Positions 21,700 to 33,256 are shown, numbered from the stretch's first letter. The stretch: DNA of 57,792 nt from Penium margaritaceum (GCA_023375785.1 SZWC01002393.1:68136-125927); one strand, 5' to 3'. The notes: generated by a model not told the origin, from the sequence alone. Program-made: numbers and translations.

Positions 21700-22352
21700 T
21701 GTTAGCTACTGAGCTAACCACCTCCGGCAGAGAAGCCGCAAAACCAAAAAGCTCACAAAGGTTTTTAGGCCTTCTTCCTTTGTTGACATGTTTCATGCAC
21801 CCCAAACATAATCAGGCATACACTTCACCTTCAAGAGTACTAACGCCTTAGCATTACATCTCAAGAAGAGCTCAAGTTGTCAATACGCAAGAGAGCATCA
21901 AGCAAGGGTTAACTGATCAGCATGCAAGACAGGTCCTTTTATAGTTGTCTGTCCAGTCCTAGAACTCAAAAGCACATTCCTGGGAAGTGGCCTGAACCAG
22001 CCACATCACCAATAGACTTGCACTGTGGGCTTGACACATAAGTATCCTAGTGTCAAGGTGATCGACCAACCATGCAGCGTCCAAGAAGCTACGGAATTTC
22101 TTTCTTGGAAGCTTCTACAGCAAAAAAGATGTGCATGGGGCTGAGATCGAACTCATGACCTCTCACTTGGCCAAATCAACAAAATGGCCAAGGTAACCAC
22201 TCACCCACATAGTGCACTCACAGGTTATATCTCACAAGAGACAGAGAAAAGTTGAGTCACACTACAACGGATCTAGGGGTCATACCCCCACAAGGGGTAG
22301 AGCATTCCTGATTCCTCATACAACACTGAACAAGGGGCAAAAACATTAAACA
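21700..22352 (-). repeat. 3' LTR of copia A (653 bp)
   Basis: Plus-strand boundaries are TGTTAGCT and TTAAACA. It aligns over its full length with 27195-27847, at equal length. A minus-strand TATA box CTATAAAAGG lies at 21935-21944. A tRNA-like stretch lies at 22143-22200: on the minus strand it holds the B-box-like GAGTTCGATCTC and upstream an A-box-like GTGGTTACCTTGG. Confidence 0.93.
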
Positions 22353-22387
22353 GATATCACCCTTGCACCTTGCGTCAGTGACCATCA

Positions 22388-25300
22388 TCATTCGTCATCA
22401 CTTGCGTTGACCATGCTGATACCTTGCCTGCCCGCCTGGTGGAGATCCTTGTCCAGTGGCTTTGCAAGCATGTCAGCCCGGTTGAGCTTGGTACTGACAT
22501 ACTTGAGCTCCACCGTCTGCTTGTAGACCAAGTCTCGAGCGTAGTGGTAGCGGATCTCGATGTGCTTTGTGCGCCTGGACATGACGGGGTTCTTTGACAT
22601 GTCAATGGCGCTCATGTTGTCAATCTTGATGATCTTCCCTGTTGCCTGTGGTGCGTTCATCTCATGTAGCAAGCTTTGTAGCCACTGCATCTCTTTACAC
22701 ACTTCAGCCAAGGCGATGTACTCAACTTCAGCTGTTGACAGAGAGACACATTCCTGCTTGCAACTTGCCCAACTGACTGCACCTCCATTCAACATACACA
22801 CAAATCCGGAGGTAGATTTTCTGTCATCGATATTGCCTCCCCAATCAGCATCGGTGTAGCACATGAGACGTAGTGACGCGGATCCAGCAATGCCTCCAAA
22901 CTGGAGCCCCACGTGCCGCGTCCCCTGAAGGTAGCGTATAATGCGCTTCATGGCCTGCCAGTGAAGTGGACCGGGATTGGCCACAAACCGGCTCACCTGA
23001 CCAACAGTATGAGCTATATCTGGCCAGGTGGCGACCATGGCATACATCGGACTGCCCACTGCAGACTGATATGGGATGCCCAACATGTCAGTTGTCTCCG
23101 CTTCATTGGATGGGGACATGGAGGTGGAGAGTTTGCACTCCGAGCTCATGGGTGTGCTGGCAGGTTTGCAATCTGCCATGCCGTATCATTTGAGGATGGA
23201 GTCAATGTATTCTGTCTGGTTCAGGCTGATGGTACCTGTTGCTCTGTCGAGCTTGATGGCAATTCCAAGATAGAAGTCAAGAGGACCTATGTCCTTTATC
23301 TCGAATCTGCTACTCAGCTGCCCCTTCAGATCGTCTAGCAGCTGCGTCGAAGAAGAGCATAGAATCAGGTCATCAATGTACAAGGCGACCAACATAGTCC
23401 CTTTTTCATTCTCATGTGTGTACATGCTAGGGTCATTGTCACAGTGCATGAATGACTCCTTCGCCATGAACGTGTCCATCTCCTGGTACCAAAGTCTTGG
23501 CGCTTGTTTTAGCCCATAGAGTGCCTTCACCAATCTGCACACCTTGCCCTCAGGAGCATCAACCCCCTCCGGAACCTCCATCAATACCTCCTTGTCAAGT
23601 TTTCCGTGAAGGAAGGCCGTCTTGACATCCATCTGGTGAACCTCCATGTTCTCGGCAGCAGCAATGGGGAGCATTGATCGGATAGAGGCAAACGTCACAA
23701 CTGGAGCAAAGGTCGCATCGTACTCTACACCAGGCCGTTGGGAGAACCCCTTTGCTACCACCCGTGCCTTGTACTTGTCTATCTTGCCATCCTGTTTCCT
23801 TTTTACTTTCAGTACCCACTTGGATCTCACAACGTGAGCCCCGGCAGGTCTGTCCACCAGCACCCATGTCCCATTCTCTTCGATGGATCTGAGTTCGCTG
23901 CGAATTGCTTTGTCCTACTCAGCTTTTTCAGGCCAAGTGAGTTCCTTTGCGACAGACGTTGGCTCCTCTTCAACCAGGAATGAATAGTTGAAGCCTGTCC
24001 ATTCACCCCTATCTGCGTCGTAATGCTGCCGAGGTACTTTGAGGCGTGAACTGCTCCTTGAACGTGCTGGCTGGTGTTGTTGATGTGGAGGCTGGAGGTC
24101 TGGTTCATCGTTGATGATGGGAGAGGCATCCTCCTCATGTTCCGGAGGATCACATACGTCGGAATCAGAGTCTGATTCCTCCGAGTCATCTTCATGAGCT
24201 CCTCTCCCTGTTGTAGCACCTATCCCATGCCATTGTGCTGGTGCTTTGTCTCCCTCTTCAAGGAGAGTGAGCCACTCTCCCTGTTTTGGAGCGTTCTCGA
24301 ATTCGAGATGCTCTCCTTTCCTCAGAGACGTTTCGTGGAAATCCACGTCTTTGCTGCGGATGACCTTCTTGGCTCCTTGGTTCCACAGTCGATAAGCTTT
24401 GTGGGCGGTATCATAGCCGATGAAAATGCACTTTTGTGCTGTTGCATCCAGCTTTCTAGGGCCCTCACCGGCCTGGACCTTGGCAAAGACGGTGCAACCG
24501 AACACCTTGAGATTGGAGGCGTCCGGCTTCTTGCTTGACCATGATTCTTGAGGCGTCTTCAGCTGTTGTGTCTGCTTCTTTTTACCTCTCCTTCGCAGAG
24601 CTGCTGCAAGTGTGAGGTTCACAAGGTAGGTAGCCGTACGTGCTGCTTCAGCCCAAAACCTAGGAGGCAGCTTGGCGTCAAAGAACATGCACCTTGTCAT
24701 GCGTAGCAGCGTCTGGTTCATCCTCTCTACTACGCCGTTGCTTTGAGGTGAGTAGGGCGTAGTTTTCTGGTGTTCAATACCCTGTATCTTGAGCCACTTC
24801 CTACAAGCTTCATACACTGCTCCATTGTCCATCCTGAAATCCTTCACCTTCTTTCCACTCTGTCGCTCAACCATACGGACAAAAGCTTGCAGATTCTCCT
24901 TCACCTCGCTTTTCTTTTTGAGAAAGTATATCCACACCTTGCGACTGTTGTCATCAATGTATGTGAGGAAACATCTCCTGCCTCCATTTGACGTTATGCA
25001 AAAAGGACCGCAGACGTCAGAGTGCACGAGGTCAAGGGATGCGAGAGCACGTGTGCCATTACGCTTGAAGGGTTTCCTTTTCGCCTTGCCTTGAAGGCAT
25101 GGCTCACACATGGTCCCGGCTCCCTCCGCTTCATCACCTAGCTCCATCCCACGCACTAGGTCCTGCTTTGCCATGAGCTCCAATGTGCAATGAGCCACGT
25201 GCCCAAAGCGCCTATACCACAGGTTCTTGGAGGATGTGCACAGGCTAGAATGAACAGCCCCAGTGGTTGCATTTGCTTGCGGTTTTGTTGCTAAATCGCC

Positions 25301-26866
25301 TGCTGCCCATGCTTCTGCTCATCCAACATGTCCTTCCTCATCGGAATCTACATTGCTGCTCTCCTCATCATAACTCTCGACCGAAGATTCAGCCGTTGAA
25401 GTTGTCGTTTTGGTCTGCAAGACATAGAGTCCATCAATGCGAGGAACCTCTGCGACAACCTTCTTGGCAGAGTAGGAACTGTTGATGTCCTTGGTAGGGA
25501 CTATGACCACTTCCTTCTCTACAAAGACCATTGTCATGCCATGGTCAGTTATCTTAGAGACGGAGAGAAGGTTGGCTGTGAAGGAGGGCAAGTAGACCAC
25601 CCCCTGTAGCTTGAGGTCAAAATCTCCACCGTTGACACCCACTATGACCAGCTTGTCACCAATCCCCTCAGCTGCCTCAACCTTGCCGTTGGCAAATCTG
25701 AAGTTCTTGTTGCATGGAGCAAGAGAGATGAAGTCTCTCTTCTTGTAAGTGGTGTGCTCGTTTGGGCCTGAGTCAAGGCCGTAAGCTCCTGGCCTGAGTA
25801 TCGCCCTCCCTTTGTTGGAGGCACACTCAGCCATCAAGCTTGTGGGATCCTTCCCACCATTTCCCCCTCGCCATTCATCCCCGTCTCCTCCCTCTCTCTT
25901 GGGTGCACGGCACTCTCGAGCCCAGTGTCCAGCCTTGCCACAGTTATGGCAGTTTCCTTGGCGCTTTGCACCCCTTCCACTGTTGCTAGTGCTNCAAGGC
26001 CGTAAGCTCCTGGCCTGAGTATCGCCCTCCCTTTGTTGGAGGCACACTCAGCCATCAAGCTTGTGGGATCCTTCCCACCATTTCCCCCTCGCCATTCATC
26101 CCCGTCTCCTCCCTCTCTCTTGGGTGCACGGCACTCTCGAGCCCAGTGTCCAGCCTTGCCACAGTTTTGGCAGTTTCCTTGGCGCTTTGCGCCCCTTCCA
26201 CTATTGCTAGTGCTATTGTTTCCCTTGGACCCAGAGGAGGATGTATTGCGGAAGGTGCCACTGCTCTATGAGGCAAAGGCAGCCATGTTTAATTCACTAC
26301 TGCTACAACACATGGCTTTATTCCACACACAATCAGAGACGGTGGTGTAGGAAACTAGATCTTCAGTCCACCCTCCAATCACCGTTATCATGCAGCGTGA
26401 TCAGAAAAATCATGGCCTGCATGCCGGATTTCAGGTCCCACCCCATGCCGGTGGCTTGTTTCAAGAGCGTCTCAAACTTCTGCATAAATGCAGAGACATC
26501 CTCCCCTTCAGGAAGCCTCATGCTCATGAGGGTTTTTAGAATGAAGAGACGGTTGGCAAGTGAGAAGGACTGAAATACCTTTCCGGATTTGGCATATGCC
26601 GCGGCTGCCACTGTACAACCGCTCATGTGAGAAAGGAGTGAGGGTTGTATGGAGGACACAAGAATGGTGAGAGCCTTCTTGTTGAGCTTGATCCATGCCA
26701 CAAGGTCAGCACCCTCCTCCTTTGGTGCTGGGATTGTTCCGTCAAAATATCCTAGCAAATCTTTGTCATCCATGATGATCTCAAACTGCCACTTCCAGAG
26801 CGCAAACCCCTCTCCATCAAACTTGAGGATGGGCGAATGATTCCCTGGTTCCCCTGTCCCTGCCAT
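22388..26866 (-). pseudogene. Copia A gag-pol polyprotein
   Basis: Gag begins at 26866 (MAGTGEPGN, then LWKWQFEII). A small deletion near 26392 shifts the frame before ITVIGGW. A zinc knuckle CHNCGKAGHWAREC and a protease with LDSGPNEHT follow (25320-26050). GAG-pre-integrase and integrase come next, with HSDVCGPF, FRMDNGAVYEA and NGVVERMNQT. RT has FLHGKLDKEV and an intact YIDDLIL box. RNase H ends with ADMLAKPLDKDLH. In-frame stops: TAG near 26265, TGA at 25321, TAG at 23917, TGA at 23185. Each can be explained by one C-to-T change (CAG to TAG, CGA to TGA). Catalytic residues otherwise look intact. Confidence 0.93.
25774..26214 (-). other. Sequence gap (N at 25994) between two 220-bp copies
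   Basis: Bases 25774-25993 and 25995-26214 are near-identical, differing at about three positions, and are separated by a single N. The duplicated unit holds the zinc knuckle. The zinc-knuckle copy on the right is in the frame of ITVIGGW, and removing 221 bases puts this frame in register with protease. That is what an unmerged contig or haplotype overlap would produce. It is most likely an assembly artefact rather than biology. Confidence 0.85.
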
Positions 26867-27177
26867 CCCTACAACTACGACTGCTATAGCTACTGCACCT
26901 GTTGTTGATGCCGATGAACCTGTGTTTGAGGGCGCTGTTGGCTGTTGGTGAGAAGAGGAAACTGCTTTCCCTGTTCACGTTGGCCATTACAAGCAGATGT
27001 AGGCTGATGTAGGCTGATGTAGGCTGATGTCAGCTCCCAAGGTAGAAAGGTGCAGATGTGTTGTGTTCCCCTCCCGCTGATGTTGCCCTGCAAACAGAGA
27101 AGTTGGGTGAGAGCGAAGGCTCTCTCACTGCTTGTGACCTTAGCAGTTGCGTGCGTGAATCTTCCCTAACCAGAGGA
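26867..27177 (-). other. Copia A leader with a 10-bp triple repeat
   Basis: This is the untranslated leader between primer site and Gag start. It holds AGGCTGATGT three times in tandem at 27001-27030. No open frame of note is seen. Packaging signals of such elements usually lie in this interval, but none can be identified here. Confidence 0.55.
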
Positions 27178-27192
27178 GTGGGCCCATAACCC
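27178..27192 (-). other. Primer-binding site of copia A (half tRNA-iMet)
   Basis: On the minus strand GGGTTATGGGCCCAC begins 2 nt after the LTR. It is perfectly complementary over 15 nt to the anticodon arm of plant initiator tRNA-Met (GUGGGCCCAUAACCC), not to the tRNA 3' end. In half-tRNA priming the tRNA is cleaved in the anticodon loop region and its 5' half starts minus-strand DNA. Confidence 0.85.
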
Positions 27193-27194
27193 TT

Positions 27195-27847
27195 TGTTAG
27201 CTACTGAGCTAACCACCTCTGGCAGAGAAGCTGCAAAACTGAAAAGCTCCCAAAGTTTTTTAGGCGTTCTTCCTTTGTTGATATGTGTCATGCACCCCAG
27301 ACTTCATCAGGCATACACTTCACCTTCAAGAGTACTAACGCCTTAGCATTACATCTCAAGAAGAGCTCAAGTTGTCAATACACAAGAGAGCATCAAGCGA
27401 GGGTTAACTGATCAGCATACAAGACAAGTCCTTTTATAGTTGTCTGTCCAGTCCTTGAACTCAAAAGCACATTCCTGGGAAGTGGCCTGAACCAGCCACA
27501 TCACCAATAGACTTGCACTGTGGACTTGACACATAAGCATCCTAGTGTCAAGGTGACAGACCAAACATGTAGTGTCCAAGAAGCTACAGACTTTCTTTCT
27601 TCGAAGCTTCCACAGCAAACAAGATGTGCATGGGGCTGGGATCGAACTCATGACCTCTCACTTGGCCAAATCAACAAAATGGCCAAGGTAACGACTCACC
27701 CACATGGTGTACTCATAGGTTATATCTCACAAGAGATAGAGAAAAGTTGAGTCACACTACAACGGATCTAGGGGTCATACCTCCACAAGGGGCAGAGCAT
27801 TCCTAATCCATCCTACAACACTGAACAAGGGGCAAAAACATTCAACA
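27195..27847 (-). repeat. 5' LTR of copia A (653 bp)
   Basis: Plus-strand boundaries are TGTTAGCT and TTCAACA. It is the transcriptional LTR of this minus-strand element. A TATA box (CTATAAAAGG on the minus strand) lies at 27430-27439. The tRNA-like boxes seen in the 3' LTR recur at 27638-27700. Confidence 0.93.
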
Positions 27848-27852
27848 GAAGG
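27848..27852. repeat. Target site duplication of A, right copy
   Basis: GAAGG directly after the right LTR of A, identical to 21695-21699. Confidence 0.9.
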
Positions 27853-28436
27853 AAGCTGAAAATGAAACCAAGAGTAAGTACTCTTGACTATCTGTACTTT
27901 TTCAACAAGCACTACCATTACAGCTTCAATCTCCCCATCCTACCAAGCATAAGAACGAGGCTGTATGCTCAAGTGTAGAGAAGAGGTTGTTTCTGATGAG
28001 GGGGATTGGCGCAGGGGCAATCCATGTGCACTTGGTAGGGGAGTGGATTGTGGCAAGGGGAGGGTAGATGCCAAAGTGCCACAAGAGAGTCTGTTGCCTT
28101 GGTGGATGCAGGTCATCCTAAAAGCAGGCACTGAAACCTGCTGCTCTGGAGGGTCAAGCTGTTGACTAATGCCGATTGATGATGGCTGATGTTTGATTGC
28201 TAAAGGGAGTGGACACAGAGGCAGAACCACGTGCACTGATAGATTTTGGGTGCATGTCATTGCAAATGAGTTCTGTGACACGTGCGGATCCTGCGGGCCA
28301 AGCTGATTTGATTGATGTTTGATGATTGCTGATAGGAGTGGGTGTAGGGAAGAGACCACTTATGTTTATTGATGTATTCTGATGAAGAGGAAGATGCTAA
28401 TGAAACAGAGGACGCTGAAGACGAAGATGATGAAGT
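27853..28436. other. Unassigned stretch with an acidic open frame
   Basis: The sequence contains loosely repeated TTGATGTTTGATTGCT-like stretches near 28185 and 28315. At its right end a plus frame encodes an Asp/Glu-rich run, about 28378-28440 (EEEDANETEDAEDEDDEVD). This would fit the acidic linker between integrase and RT in copia elements, or the acidic tail of a host protein. I cannot decide between them. Confidence 0.4.
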
Positions 28437-28716
28437 TGATGTTGGCACTAGTGTTTGTGGAGGAACCCTCAAGGATGCCTAGCTCTCGCTAATCCACACC
28501 ACCAATGTTTTGGGCAGTCAATGGACACCAATGGTGAAGAGTGTGGAGCACAAGGATCAGAGATGTGATTTGGAAGAACACATCGTATTCAGTAGAACTG
28601 AATTGAAACAAGTTTTTGTTATGTAGCATAGTGAGATTACATCAGATCCTTATAGCATGTGATCTAAGCTTTCCAACACATCCAAGCACGCCCAATTAGG
28701 AGAACTAGAGCCCCTA
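28437..28716 (-). repeat. Truncated family B LTR
   Basis: Starting at TGTTGGCACTAGTG, the sequence follows 16983-17265 of the B1 LTR in the same orientation, then breaks at about 28716, ten bases before the inverted B2 LTR starts. No primer site or gag adjoins it on the left, so it is a lone LTR fragment rather than part of an element. Confidence 0.8.
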
Positions 28717-28725
28717 ACGATCGGG

Positions 28726-29235
28726 TGTTGGGGTGGCAAAATCTGGTACCCGCCAGCTGCACCAGGATAATTCACCGCAAGTGATCCAAGTCCGACTGCA
28801 CCAGGCTGCAAAGGTACCTAGTACAAAATGGAAGGCCTCCTTGTGCAGGAGGAACCTTGCCTTAATTTCTGGATCAGGGAAGGCGCTTCAACAGGTTGTC
28901 ATTAAAGCAACTCCCTTGGCCTATTGTCCATGCCATGGTGGGTTGCTCCACCATGAGTTACTTTGATGGAAGTAGTAAAGGGCTGTACTGCTCCAATCTG
29001 GGCAAGCTCGGATGGGTTGGAAAGGCTAGATCACAATCTACATGGATGTATTCTTATCATACTCAAATTCATGCAACAACAGGTTTTGATTACATTAACT
29101 TCATTCGTGGATCTTTTGTCCTCATTCTTGGTTGTGATCCTTGCGCTCCACGGTCTTCCCCATTGCCGCTCCAAAGGCGTGTCAAACAGTGTTAGCGTGC
29201 AATGAATAGAGCTAGGCATCCTTGAAGGTGCTTCC
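28726..29235 (+). repeat. 5' LTR of copia B2, main part (split by C1)
   Basis: This is the reverse complement of the B1 LTR, from TGTTGG at 28726 to within about 20 bases of its end. Copia C1 is inserted at 29235/29236. The missing LTR end resumes at 41731 after C1. With the TSD counted once, the reassembled LTR length is 528 bp, against 532 bp in B1. Confidence 0.85.
29231..29235. repeat. Target site duplication of C1, left copy
   Basis: CTTCC precedes the C1 5' LTR and matches CTTCC at 41726-41730 after the 3' LTR. It lies within the B2 LTR. Confidence 0.9.
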
Positions 29236-30165
29236 TGTTGAACAATTGTCCCTTCGCATGTCCAAGTACAGCGCTGGGAGGCGCCGACGAGCCTCCGAAG
29301 AGAGAAAAATCATTGCAGTTGAATCTAGCGGCTCGAGGATTTCTTGGATTATAAAATGGAGGATTTCCCTAAAATTTGACAAGTCGCTGAATCTAGTGGA
29401 AGTTGTTTCACCGGAATCGGACTAGAAACGAGGGAGATATGAGCTTCCAAAGTTGGGGTGTGGGCAGCGGCTGTGGAAGCCCGCCGCGACTCGACTTCCG
29501 GTGAATAATCAACCGGACCGAGTAACAAATATCCATCTGGAGTTTTTGCTCCGGAAAAACTGCCGAGGCATCCAGTGAAGCATTTGTCGGATGTCAGCAG
29601 TGCATGTTTTTATTGAGGGACAGCCAAAATCCTGGCTCAGGGTCTGAAACTTAGCAGTACGTTTTGTTCCTCAGGGACTTAAATCAAAAATCTGAATACA
29701 GGTTCTCGGACAGGTTTCAAACCTTGTCACACCCTGTCACCAAAATCGACCCAAAAGAAGGGGACCCCTACATCACATGCAATGAGATATGCGCCTTGGG
29801 AAAGGTGCTTTGCACGTGAAGGAAGGCGCCACAACGTGTGCGCAGCATAGAGGCGTTAGGCGTTTTTTTGGTGGGTAAGAGATGCGCTGCGGCAAGCGTA
29901 ACTTGGACTACGCTTGGCTGAATTCTGCACAGCTTGGTGCGTTGAAGAGCTCATGAATATCCCTATAAATATCCAGATCATGAACAAAGACCAACGCAAC
30001 ATGCCGTTATTCCCTTCGCAAAACTGACTGTCTCTGAATTCCTGCTCACATAGCCTCAGGCGACCAGAAAGCTCACGCTCAGTCTCAGATCCGCCCAAAA
30101 CGAAAGACGTGAACCACTAGAGAAGATCAACCAATGTCAGGAATGCACTGTGAAAATTGCTGACA
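29236..30165 (+). repeat. 5' LTR of copia C1 (930 bp)
   Basis: Starts TGTTGAACAATTG and ends CTGACA. It aligns throughout with 53734-54707 (C3) and inversely with the C2 LTRs. A TATA box lies at 29964-29970 in CCCTATAAAT. The zone around 30060-30110 is the best conserved across all copies. Confidence 0.92.
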
Positions 30166-30167
30166 AA

Positions 30168-30182
30168 CGGTTATGGGTCCAC
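30168..30182 (+). other. Primer-binding site of C1 (half tRNA-iMet)
   Basis: CGGTTATGGGTCCAC matches 13 of 15 positions of the complement of the initiator tRNA-Met anticodon arm, 2 nt after the LTR. Confidence 0.75.
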
Positions 30183-30286
30183 AGGCCTGATCGTCTCCAA
30201 CCTTCAATTCTTCCGCAGGGCACGAGATTGTCATCTTGGATGTCGTAGTGAAGTTGTGAGAACCTATCAGAGTAGAAGCTGTGTAA

Positions 30287-32270
30287 TTGTTGCAGAACGA
30301 GACGCAGCCCATTGAGAAGCATGCGGGCGACCCAGAATTTGAGCTATAGAGGTGGCAGTTTGAACTACACCTTGCGCAGAAGGGACTTCTGGATGTTGGG
30401 AATAGAGGTGCTCGCGGAGGCAACAGCTATGGGCGTGGAGAAGCATGTCTTTAAAAAGAAGAACACGGAGGCACTCATGATCCTGGTGTCCGGAAAAGCC
30501 GAGTCGCAGTGGGGCTACTTCCAAGACTGCACGCTGGCAGCCAAAGCTTGGAAAAAACGCTGCGCCATCCACCAATCCAAGTTGCTCGCGAATAAAATCT
30601 TTGCAATGAAGCGGCTCCTCACGTTGAGAATCGAGGATGGAGATGATGTCATCTCTTCCATTCAGCAGATTGAGTCACTTGCCTCACAGTGCAATGATGT
30701 GGGGTGGAAGATCGACTCGTAGCTGCAGGCGATGGCCCTCCTAATGGCCCTACAAGACAGTTGGGTTCCCTCATCACCCTCATTGGAGGATGGCCGGAGG
30801 AAAAGCTCACCTATGGCATGGCCCTAGCGTACATCCTCAGCAAGACACGGCGGAGAAGCTGGAGGAGCCTCGACTTCCTTGTCAGCCCTCGTCACCAAAA
30901 CACGTGGTGGCGGAAGCAAGGGCAAAGGAAGCGGCGGAAAGGGTGGCGACAAGAAGGGCGCCAAGAAAGGTGCATGCCGCAACTGCGGCAAGAAGGGCCA
31001 TTGGACCCGTGAGTGCCCGGAGGAGGTGAATGCTGGTGGCAAAAAGACCAGAGGGAGATCGCTCCTCAACTGCAATAAGAATCGCTCCTTCAAGGAGACA
31101 AACAGGAAGTTCCTGGATTCCGAGACGGAGGAGCACAACTAGGTCTGGAAAGTAGAGTTTTTCACCTACGAAAAATCCTCGAAGTCAATAGTGGTTGCAA
31201 ACGACAAAGTCAAGTCGGTGGCCGGCCAAGGTGATGTGGAGGTGGAAGTCGTGGTGGGCGGTAAAAAGGAGCTGCGCACAATCCATGATGTGCATGACGT
31301 CCCCGGCCTGGCTGACATCTTGAGTGTCAGCCACTTGATGGATAAGGGGTGTGAGGTACTCTTCCGCAGGAAAGGCGCAGTGGTGCGCAACGATGGCAGC
31401 GGCGAGGTCGTGCTCTAGGCAAAGCGCGAGGGCAGTCTCTACATTGTGGAGACCAAGGTGATCCCCGTAGCATCAGACATATTACACTCGTAGGAACGCG
31501 TCATCAACATGGCCAAGGAGGAAGGGATGATCTGGAGCTCTCACACTGACAGTTGGGGCATTCGGCACCCGCAACCGTTAAGAAGATGACGAAGCGGGAC
31601 ATGGTGCGCAACCTTGTGATGGACAGTGCAGCAAACATGGCAGTAGATGTAATAGCGCAAAAAAAGTGCGAGCCTTGCATTTTGGGCGAGGCGCCGTACA
31701 AGTCATTCAATGAGAACGCGGCTCACGGATAGTACCTGCTGGAGGTTATGCATAGCGATGTGTGCGGGTCTTTCAAAACTCCGTCAAACAGCGGCTTGAG
31801 ATACTTTGTCACCTTCATCCATAACTGTAGTAGGAAGCTCTTCATGTATTTCATGAAGCGCAAAGGAGAGGTCCTGAACCGGGTGAAGGAGTAAGTTGCA
31901 ACAGTGGAGATGCAGACTGGCCAGAAGGTCAGAGGCTGTGTAGCAACAATGGCGCAGAGTACGTGGGCTGCAATGGGTAGATCAAGCAACAGGGCATCAA
32001 GTGGGAACCCACTACGCCGTACTCGCCACAGTCCAACAGAGAGGCAGAGCGGGCAAACCAAACGCTGCTAAACATGGTGGGGACCATGCTGGTGGATGCA
32101 GGGTTACCGCAAGGGTTTCTAAGTGGAGGGTGTGCATACAGCAAGCTACACCATCAAGTTCATCCCAACAGCGGTGCTGAAGGATAAGGGCGGCTGGATG
32201 ATGCTCCAGGAGGTTTGGAGCAAGTGCAAGCCAAACGTGGCACACATGAAGGTGTTCGTGTGTAAGGCGC
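30287..32270 (+). pseudogene. Copia C1 gag, protease and integrase, 5' part
   Basis: Compared with C3, the Gag start ATG is TTG at 30287 and a TAG lies soon after. Gag is recognisable in 30420-30720 (KNTEALMILVSGKAESQW). A good zinc knuckle CRNCGKKGHWTREC lies at about 30990. The protease site is LDSETEEHN plus a stop, so the DSGA active site is destroyed. Integrase runs in broken frames from about 31540 to KVFV at 32255. It is cut at 32270 exactly where C2 is inserted. Confidence 0.9.
32266..32270. repeat. Target site duplication of C2, left copy
   Basis: GGCGC before the left C2 LTR pairs with AGCGC at 38626-38630 (one mismatch). C3 has the uninterrupted AAGGCGCACCC at this position (about 56811), confirming the empty site. 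Confidence 0.85.
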
Positions 32271-33256
32271 TGTAAAAAAATGGCCCCCGGGTGGAGGCAG
32301 TTCCAACGTACCCCGATGGGTCTGCACTTGGAAATCACGTCTTTCTCTTTTGGCCTGTAACTCTGAGTCTAAGCGTGATCTTTCTGGTCACCTCACACTA
32401 GGTTTCTGAGAGTGGAAGATAATCGTGAGACAGTCACCTTCGCGAAGGAACTAACACAATTCTGCATTACTTTTTCAACATGGACATGATCTGAACATTT
32501 GTATTGCTAGTCATGAGCTCTCAACCGCACCAAATCGTGTGCAATTCAGATAACCGTAGCTCCCACTACGTCACCTGAAGTGCAGCACCCCAAACCAGCT
32601 GCTCGTTTGGCAGCGAGCGCCACGTCGCCCGCCGAGGCACCCTCACACATCAAGGACCCATCAAAACACCATTCCGGAGGCGCAAATGTCCCTACACATA
32701 GTGGCAGTTTCCTCACGTCTTTGGGATCTATTTTGATGAGTTAATCTGTGTGTTTGGTGATGGGGATGGATGTGGTTCAAAACGTGTTCGCGGACCTGCA
32801 TTCAGAATTTTAACCAAGTCCCCTAGTAACAAACTGTAGTACTGAATGTAGGACTCCAAGCAATGATTTTGGCTGAGTCCCTCAGTAACAAAACTGCTCT
32901 ACTGAAATCCAGAAAATCATCCACCAGACGCCTCGGCAGCCTTCCGGACCAAAGTCCCTAGATAGAAGTTTGTTACTCGTTCCTGTCAATCATTAACCAG
33001 CAGTCAAACCACAGCGAGTGCCCAGAGGCGCTGTGCACACCCCAACTACGGAAGTCCATATCCCCCTCGTTACTTGTCCAATTCTAGTGAAACAACTTCC
33101 ATCACTTTCATCAACTCAACAACTTTCAGGGGCAATCCTCCATTTCAGTATCTGAGTAATCCTCAAGTCGCCAACTGCGAGGCATTTACTCTCTCTTGCA
33201 GCTTGTCGGCGCCTCCCGTGACGCACTTGGGCATGCAGAGGGGCAAATATTTAACA
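32271..33256 (-). repeat. 3' LTR of copia C2 (986 bp)
   Basis: The left LTR runs from TGTAAAAAAATGG to ATTTAACA. It is preceded on the element's own strand by the purine-rich AAGGGGGAGAA (complement of 33257-33267), the plus-strand primer. It aligns colinearly with 37641-38625. Confidence 0.9.

Larger units (their letters stand above)
21700..27847 (-). mobile_element. Structurally complete Ty1/copia element A
   Basis: Both LTRs (653 bp each), a perfect primer site, gag, protease, integrase, RT and RNase H are present in copia order on the minus strand. A perfect 5-bp target duplication GAAGG flanks it at 21695-21699 and 27848-27852. Apart from a small gag deletion, an assembly-like duplication and four or five stops, pol keeps one frame. 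By eye the two LTRs differ at roughly one base in twenty, mostly transitions. This is a fairly old but well-preserved insertion. Confidence 0.95.

Noticed and set aside
25774..26214. Double zinc knuckle as a genuine Gag novelty
   Set aside because: The duplicate is separated by an N and breaks the frame; an assembly overlap explains it better.
27001..27030. Three tandem AGGCTGATGT units as a CRISPR-like or satellite array
   Set aside because: Only three 10-bp units with no spacers; a simple short tandem repeat in an element leader.
27178..27192. GTGGGCCCATAACCC as part of a tRNA-Met gene
   Set aside because: Only the anticodon arm is present, with no acceptor, D or T arms, and it sits 2 nt from an LTR; it is a primer-binding site.
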